This document shows, piece after piece, positions 13,269 through 17,792 of a DNA stretch of 17,792 bases. The DNA is taken from assembly GCA_002386405.1 (NCBI GenBank), contig DGIP01000258.1, positions 1 through 17,792 on the forward strand. The letters are read 5' to 3'. A program made the translations under genes and the position numbers. Each line of letters begins with the position of its first letter. The stretch's first letter is position 1. The notes below the pieces were generated by a model that made no database searches, was not told the origin of the DNA, and saw nothing but the letters and a program-made list of their open reading frames with translations. Source of the DNA: Stenotrophomonas maltophilia. Its GTDB lineage: Bacteria; Pseudomonadota; Gammaproteobacteria; Xanthomonadales; Xanthomonadaceae.

Positions 13269-13286
13269 CCGGCCCCGGCCGGCCGG
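13269..13286 (+). promoter_or_regulatory. GC hairpin overlapping the ispH ribosome binding site
   Basis: CCGGCC (13269-13274) pairs perfectly with GGCCGG (13281-13286) around a six-base loop. The 3' arm includes the first two bases of the ispH Shine-Dalgarno GGAG (13285-13288). Internal CCGGCCGG self-complementarity permits alternative pairings. It may damp ispH translation or reflect the lspA-ispH junction; no T-run follows. Confidence 0.45.
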
Positions 13287-13298
13287 AGTATCTGACCG

Positions 13299-14249
13299 AT
13301 GGATGTGTTGCTCGCCAATCCGCGTGGTTTCTGTGCCGGTGTCGATCGTGCGATCGAGATCGTCAAGCGCGCGATCGAGACCCTGGGTGCGCCGATCTAC
13401 GTGCGCCACGAGGTCGTGCACAACCGTTTCGTGGTCGATGACCTCAAGCGCCGGGGCGCCATCTTCGTTGAAGAGCTCGACGAAGTGCCCGATGGCAACA
13501 CCGTCATCTTCAGCGCCCACGGCGTTTCCCAGGCCGTGCGCCAGGAAGCCGAGCGGCGCGGGCTGAAGGTGTTCGACGCCACCTGCCCGCTGGTGACCAA
13601 GGTCCACCTGGAAGTGGCGCGGCACTGCCGCGCCGGCCGCGACGTGGTGCTGATCGGCCACGCCGGGCACCCGGAAGTGGAGGGCACCATGGGCCAGTGG
13701 AGCCGCGAACGCGGCACTGGCACCATCTACCTGGTGGAAGACGTCGAAGACGTTGCCACCCTGGTGCTGGACCAGCCGGAAAACTTCGCCTACACCACCC
13801 AGACCACGCTGTCGGTGGATGACACCCGCGGCATCATCGAAGCCCTGCGCACCCGCTTCCCGTCCATGCAGGGCCCGAAGAACGACGACATCTGCTACGC
13901 CACCCAGAACCGCCAGGATGCCGTGCGCGACCTGGCCAAGCGCTGCGACCTGGTGCTGGTGGTGGGCTCGCCGAACAGCTCCAACTCCAACCGCCTCAGC
14001 GAACTGGCACGCCGCGATGGCGTGGAGTCGTACCTGATCGACGGCGCCGACGAGATCGACCCGGCCTGGGTGCTGGGCAAGAAGCACATCGGCCTCACCG
14101 CCGGCGCCTCCGCACCGCAGGTGCTGGTGGATGGCGTGATCGAGCGGCTGAAGGAGCTGGGTGCCACCGGCGTGGGCGAACTCGAAGGCGAACCCGAATC
14201 GATGGTGTTCGCCCTGCCGAAGGAGCTGAGGCTGCGCCTCATCTCCTGA
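13299..14249 (+). CDS. ispH: 4-hydroxy-3-methylbut-2-enyl diphosphate reductase
   Basis: IspH is the iron-sulfur enzyme that performs the last step of the MEP pathway, reducing HMBPP to IPP and DMAPP. The 316 residues contain the three cluster cysteines Cys12 (PRGFCAGV), Cys96 (DATCPLV) and Cys199 ([11 protein letters not shown]). Substrate-binding residues His41, His74 (SAHGVS), His124 with Glu126 (HAGHPEVEG) and Thr168 (TTQTT) are all present. [14 protein letters not shown] segment near residues 224-236 binds the diphosphate. GGAG (13285-13288) lies ten bases before the ATG. The 53-base gap after lspA contains a hairpin but no promoter that I can identify, so it is likely the last gene of the murJ/ribF-side run. 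Confidence 0.98.
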   Translation: MDVLLANPRGFCAGVDRAIEIVKRAIETLGAPIYVRHEVVHNRFVVDDLKRRGAIFVEELDEVPDGNTVIFSAHGVSQAVRQEAERRGLKVFDATCPLVTKVHLEVARHCRAGRDVVLIGHAGHPEVEGTMGQWSRERGTGTIYLVEDVEDVATLVLDQPENFAYTTQTTLSVDDTRGIIEALRTRFPSMQGPKNDDICYATQNRQDAVRDLAKRCDLVLVVGSPNSSNSNRLSELARRDGVESYLIDGADEIDPAWVLGKKHIGLTAGASAPQVLVDGVIERLKELGATGVGELEGEPESMVFALPKELRLRLIS

Positions 14250-14383
14250 CCTGCCCGGTAGGGTCTCATCCCAATCGACTGCCGATAACAACGCATCGCG
14301 CGACGAAGGCATGACCTTTGGCCATGGGGCTGTACCGCATCGAGGTCTAGCATCGATCAATTCGAATGCCGGAATCCCCCTCA

Positions 14384-16267
14384 ATGAAACTGCGTGCCGC
14401 CGTCCTCTCCGTGCTTCTCGCCGCCACCGCCACCGGTGCCCACGCGCAGACGCCACCGCCGCAGGACGTCGCCTTCCCGGGCACCCTGCGCATCGACGTG
14501 GACGCACGCGACATCGGCCGCCGCATCTTCAAGGTCAAGGCCACCGTGCCGGCCCAACCCGGCCCGCTCACCCTGCTGTACCCGCAGTGGCTGCCCGGCG
14601 CGCATTCCCCCAGCGGCCCCATCGACAAACTCGCCGGCCTGGTCGTCACCGCCAACGGTAAACCGCTGGCCTGGAAGCGCGACCCGTACAACGTATACGC
14701 CTTCACCGTGGACGTCCCGCAAGGCGCCACTGAGGTCGTCGCCAACTTCAACTTCCTCTCCTCGCAGGGCGCAGGGCAGGGCCGCGTGGTCATGACCCCT
14801 GAAATGCTCAACCTGCAGTGGAACGCCAACTCCCTGTACCCGGCCGGCGTGATCACCCGCAACATCCAGGCCCAGGCCAGCGTGACCCTGCCGCCGGGCT
14901 GGGCCTACGCCACCGCGCTGGACACCGAGCGCCGCGACGGCGACACCGTGGTGTTCAAGCCAATCAGCTACGACCACCTGGTGGACTCGCCGCTGTTCGC
15001 CGGCCGCCACTACCAGCAGTTCGACCTCGACCCCGGCGCCAAGGTGCCCGTGCTCCTCAACGTGTTCGCCGACGACGCCAAATCGCTGGTGGCCAAGCCC
15101 GAACAGCTGCAGGCGCACCGCGCGCTGGTGCAGCAGATGTACAAGCTCTACGGCGCGCGCCACTTCGACCGCTACGAATTCCTGCTCGCGCTCACCAGCA
15201 AGCTCGGCGGCATCGGCCTGGAGCACCAGCGCTCCAGCGAGAACAGCGGTGACACCGGCTACTTCACCGACTGGGACAAAACCTGGCTCGGCCGCGACCT
15301 GCTGCCGCACGAATTCAACCACTCCTGGAACGGCAAGTACCGACGTGGCGCCGACCTGACCACCGCCAACTTCAACGTGCCCATGGGCGACAGCCTGCTG
15401 TGGCTGTACGAAGGCCAGACCCAGTTCTGGGGCCACGTGCTGGCCGCGCGCTCGGGCCTGTGGAGCACCGACCAGACCCGCGACATGCTCGCGAATGTTG
15501 CCGCCACCTATGACCGTGGCCGCCCCGGGCTGGCCTGGCGCAACCTGCAGGACACCACCAACGACCCCACCATCGCCCAGCGCCGCGCTCTGGCGTTCCG
15601 CAATTACCAGATGAGCGAGGACTACTACTCCGGCGGGCAGATGGTGTGGCTGGACGTGGAAGGCAAGCTGCGCGCCTTGACCGGCAACAAGCGCAGCATC
15701 GATGATTTCGCCAAGGCCTTCTTCGGCATGCACGACGGCGACTGGAACGTGAACCCGTATACGTTCGATGAAGTGGTCAGCACCTTGAACGGCATCGCCC
15801 CGTACGACTGGGCGGGCTTCCTGCGCGAGCGCCTGGACGGCCACGGCCCGCTCACCGGCGGGCTGGAAGCAGCCGGCTGGAAGCTTGTCTACACCGACAC
15901 CCCGAACGATGCCTACAAGGCGCAGGAAACCCGCGCCAAGAACACCAACCTGCTGTACTCGCTGGGCGTGGCCGTCACCGAAGCTGGCGCCATCACCGAC
16001 GTGCTGTGGGACAGCCCCGCCTTCAACGCCGGCCTGGCCCCGGGCATGAGCGTGCTGGCACTCAACGGCCGCGTGTTCAAGGGCGAAGACCTGAAGGACG
16101 CCGTGGCCGCCGCCAAGACCGACAAGGCGCCGCTCACCCTGCTGGTGCGCAACTTCGACCGCATCGACACCATCAAGCTCGATTACCACGGTGGCCTGCA
16201 GTACCCCTCGCTGCAGCGCATCGCCGGCAAGCCCGACCGCCTGGCCGAGCTGTGGAAGGCGCGATGA
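14384..16267 (+). CDS. Exported M61-family metallopeptidase with C-terminal PDZ domain
   Basis: The 627-residue product looks like an M61 (glycyl aminopeptidase type) zinc peptidase acting in the periplasm or outside. A signal peptide is clear: MKLR, a hydrophobic core, then GAHA before Gln22. An N-terminal beta-rich domain follows. The zinc motif is HEFNH (309-313) in the M61-typical setting HEFNHSWNGKYRR, and Glu343 in LYEGQTQFWG is the likely third ligand. A PDZ-like domain spans roughly residues 530-610 (DSPAFNAGLAPGMSVLALNG). I chose ATG 14384 over the in-frame ATG 14366 because it gives the proper signal peptide and has GGAA (14371-14374) nine bases upstream. The 134 bases before it hold no clear promoter. 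The ATG of the next gene overlaps its stop. Substrates cannot be told from sequence. Confidence 0.9.
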   Translation: MKLRAAVLSVLLAATATGAHAQTPPPQDVAFPGTLRIDVDARDIGRRIFKVKATVPAQPGPLTLLYPQWLPGAHSPSGPIDKLAGLVVTANGKPLAWKRDPYNVYAFTVDVPQGATEVVANFNFLSSQGAGQGRVVMTPEMLNLQWNANSLYPAGVITRNIQAQASVTLPPGWAYATALDTERRDGDTVVFKPISYDHLVDSPLFAGRHYQQFDLDPGAKVPVLLNVFADDAKSLVAKPEQLQAHRALVQQMYKLYGARHFDRYEFLLALTSKLGGIGLEHQRSSENSGDTGYFTDWDKTWLGRDLLPHEFNHSWNGKYRRGADLTTANFNVPMGDSLLWLYEGQTQFWGHVLAARSGLWSTDQTRDMLANVAATYDRGRPGLAWRNLQDTTNDPTIAQRRALAFRNYQMSEDYYSGGQMVWLDVEGKLRALTGNKRSIDDFAKAFFGMHDGDWNVNPYTFDEVVSTLNGIAPYDWAGFLRERLDGHGPLTGGLEAAGWKLVYTDTPNDAYKAQETRAKNTNLLYSLGVAVTEAGAITDVLWDSPAFNAGLAPGMSVLALNGRVFKGEDLKDAVAAAKTDKAPLTLLVRNFDRIDTIKLDYHGGLQYPSLQRIAGKPDRLAELWKAR

Positions 16268-16923
16268 ACCTGCGCCGCGACGTGCCGATTCTGCTGGCGG
16301 CAGTGGCCGCCATCATCGGCGCGTCGCTGGATGGCGATGGCCGCTGGCTGCATTGGATCGCCAAGCCGCTGGCCACGCTGCTCATCGCCGCCATTGTCTG
16401 GCGCGCCCATGCTGCACCGCCCGGCTACCGCCGCGCGATCCTGCTCGGCATGGCGTTTTCCTGCATCGGCGACATCGCCCTGATGCTCCCGTTCGACGCC
16501 TTCGTACCGGGGCTGATCGCGTTCCTGCTCGCACACCTCTGCTACATCGTCGCCTTCCGCGCAGGCTTCAGGGCAGGGCGCGGCCTGCTGATCGCAGCCG
16601 CATTGCTCGCAGTATTCGCCGGCATCAACCTGGCCGGCCTATGGCCGCTGCTCCCCAACGACCTGCGCATCCCGGTAGTGGTTTACGTAGTAGTGCTCGC
16701 CCTGATGGCCACACTCGCCCTGGCGCGCGCATGGGCGAACAACGCCGCAACCCCACCCGCAGGCACAAGCGCCCGCTGGGCCGCCATCGGCGCAGTCCTG
16801 TTCGTCATCAGCGACTCCGTACTAGCCTGGGACCGCTTCGGCGGCGGCCTCCCAGCCGCAACCCTGTGCGTACTAAGCACCTACTACGCAGCGCAATACT
16901 GCATAGCCCGCTCGGTGCGGTAA
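16264..16923 (+). CDS. YhhN/TMEM86-family membrane protein (lysoplasmalogenase-like)
   Basis: The 219-residue product is strongly hydrophobic with seven or eight predicted membrane segments. It has the YhhN family pattern: GMAFSCIGDIALML (about 59-72), then FVPGLIAFLLAHLCYIVAF (79-97). Near the C-terminus are SDSVLAWDRF and YYAAQYCI, which carry conserved Asp, Trp, Tyr and Gln positions. Eukaryotic TMEM86 members hydrolyse the vinyl-ether bond of lysoplasmalogens, and some bacterial members act on related lipids; activity in this organism is inference. The ATG overlaps the peptidase stop (ATGA), indicating one transcript and coupling. The second half uses more A-ending and CTC codons than the rest of the window. 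Only 18 bases separate its TAA from the convergent trehalase stop, and no terminator is visible there. Confidence 0.85.
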   Translation: MNLRRDVPILLAAVAAIIGASLDGDGRWLHWIAKPLATLLIAAIVWRAHAAPPGYRRAILLGMAFSCIGDIALMLPFDAFVPGLIAFLLAHLCYIVAFRAGFRAGRGLLIAAALLAVFAGINLAGLWPLLPNDLRIPVVVYVVVLALMATLALARAWANNAATPPAGTSARWAAIGAVLFVISDSVLAWDRFGGGLPAATLCVLSTYYAAQYCIARSVR

Positions 16924-16941
16924 CCGCGTCGGCGGCGCGGC

Positions 16942-17792
16942 TCACTGCCCAACATCCCCCGCCGACTCACACCGCTTCCCTTCCGCACACAACCGATCCA
17001 ACAACGCCAACGCCACCCCATTGCTCCACCCAAACCCATCCTGCAACGGATACTCACCACCGCCGCCTCCGCCGGCCGACCCATCCACCACATACTTCTC
17101 CACCAACTTCCCCTCACGGTCATACACCGTCTGCACCGTCCGCAGGAACCGCACGCCAATCTGCCGCGCCAACGCATCCTGCCGGTACCGCTGCAACCCA
17201 TCCACCGCCACCCACTGCAACGGCGCCCACCCATTCGGCGCATCCCATTGCTGCCCGGTGTTCTCGGTGGTGGTCAACAACCCACCCGCACGCACCAACT
17301 GCGTCTCCACCGCCTCCGCAGTACGCCGCGCCTGCACCGGGCTCGCCACCTCCAACCACAACGGAAACAGCGCCGCAGCCGTAAGCGCAGGGCGGGGCGT
17401 ACCACGCTCCAGATCCCGATCCGCATACCACCCCTGCCGCTCATCCCACAGCAGCGCGTTGATCGCCTGCTTGCGCTGCTCCGCCTGCCGCGCGAAATCC
17501 CGCGCCGCCGAACGCTCCCCGGCCGCACGACTCGCCCGCGCAATCGTCGTCTCCAGATGGAACAGCAGGCTGTTCAGATCCACCGGCACGATCTCCGTGG
17601 TGTGGATGCTTCCCAGCTCCGCCGGATGCACCAGCCATCGCGAACTGAAATCCCACCCCGATTCCGCCCCGGCCCGCAGATCGCGATACACCTGCGACGG
17701 CGCCCGATCCGGCACCGTGGCGGCCGTCGCCAGATCATCCGTCCACGACTCGGTACGCGGCACGGCCCGCGCATCCCAGTAGCGGTTGAGCA
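16942..17792 (-). CDS. treA: Alpha,alpha-trehalase (GH37), C-terminal part
   Basis: The gene enters from the right edge without a start and ends at TGA 16944-16942, so about 283 C-terminal residues are seen. It hydrolyses trehalose to two glucose molecules; the E. coli homologue TreA is periplasmic, but the signal peptide region lies outside the window. GH37 landmarks are LNRYWDARAVPRTES at the edge, ESGWDFSSRW with the probable catalytic acid Asp (codon 17652-17650), QWDAPNGWAPLQW (trehalase signature 2), and GGGEYPLQDGFGWSNGV with the probable base Glu (codon 17055-17053). The end, LCAEGKRCES, resembles the cysteine pair near the E. coli C-terminus. Codon use is unusual: TTG, GGG, CGG and GCG dominate where neighbours use CTG, GGC and CGC. 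No terminator is seen between the convergent stops. Confidence 0.95.
   Translation of the reverse strand, partial: LNRYWDARAVPRTESWTDDLATAATVPDRAPSQVYRDLRAGAESGWDFSSRWLVHPAELGSIHTTEIVPVDLNSLLFHLETTIARASRAAGERSAARDFARQAEQRKQAINALLWDERQGWYADRDLERGTPRPALTAAALFPLWLEVASPVQARRTAEAVETQLVRAGGLLTTTENTGQQWDAPNGWAPLQWVAVDGLQRYRQDALARQIGVRFLRTVQTVYDREGKLVEKYVVDGSAGGGGGGEYPLQDGFGWSNGVALALLDRLCAEGKRCESAGDVGQ

Noticed and set aside
14337..14356. Direct repeat GCATCGA twice, 13 bases apart, before the M61 gene
   Set aside because: Seven bases repeated once in GC-rich DNA is weak evidence; no promoter or known binding motif is attached to it.
14381..16189. Long minus-strand open frame opposite the M61 peptidase
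   Set aside because: The composition is Val/Gln/His/Ala-rich with no domain pattern; the plus-strand gene has a signal peptide, zinc motif and PDZ domain.
17021..17060. Six-glycine run in trehalase as a possible repeat expansion
   Set aside because: A glycine run before EYPLQDGFGW is normal in GH37 trehalases, including E. coli TreA.

Overview
The window looks like chromosomal core sequence from a Stenotrophomonas-type member of the Xanthomonadaceae. The evidence is high G+C, strong CTG/GGC/CGC codon preference, a Xanthomonad-style gene order (uvrA, coaX; rplU-rpmA-obgE; rpsT/murJ; ribF-ileS-lspA-ispH), and two identical GTAG-headed palindromes matching the SMAG repeats known from Stenotrophomonas maltophilia. 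The species call is an inference from these features; no database search was possible. I see no tRNA, rRNA, CRISPR array, insertion sequence or prophage.

Layout. On the minus strand, 4632 down to 1, lies a tightly packed run: uvrA (excision repair), a chimeric gene, coaX (type III pantothenate kinase) and the start of a Pro/Ala-rich single-pass membrane protein. On the plus strand, 4803-6727 holds a well-formed promoter, rplU and rpmA (L21, L27), a UUCG terminator, then obgE and its own terminator. rpsT (S20) faces obgE on the minus strand, with a SMAG repeat between their two terminators. From 7211 to 14249 the plus strand carries murJ, a second SMAG repeat, then ribF-ileS-lspA with overlapping start and stop codons, and ispH 53 bases later. 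From 14384 to 16923 lie an exported M61-type metallopeptidase and a YhhN-family membrane protein whose genes overlap by four bases. The 3' part of a GH37 trehalase gene enters from the right edge on the minus strand.

How the genes work together. Most are housekeeping: DNA repair, CoA synthesis, ribosome parts and assembly (L21, L27, S20, ObgE), lipid II export (MurJ), FMN/FAD synthesis (RibF), isoleucyl-tRNA synthesis, lipoprotein signal peptide removal (LspA) and the last isoprenoid-precursor step (IspH).

The most striking observation is the gene at 968-1627. Its first ~70 codons are the N-terminal half of a hot-dog-fold acyl-CoA thioesterase. From a WPND motif onward it is the C-terminal half of the biotin-protein ligase BirA, joined in frame. 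The BirA DNA-binding domain and its biotin-binding glycine/arginine loop are missing. This is either a recent deletion fusion in a gene that is normally essential, or an assembly collapse. Secondary observations concern overlapping divergent promoters between rpsT and murJ, hairpins at the 5' ends of rplU and ispH, the SMAG pair, a basic tail on UvrA, and a strong C-over-G strand bias at the right end.
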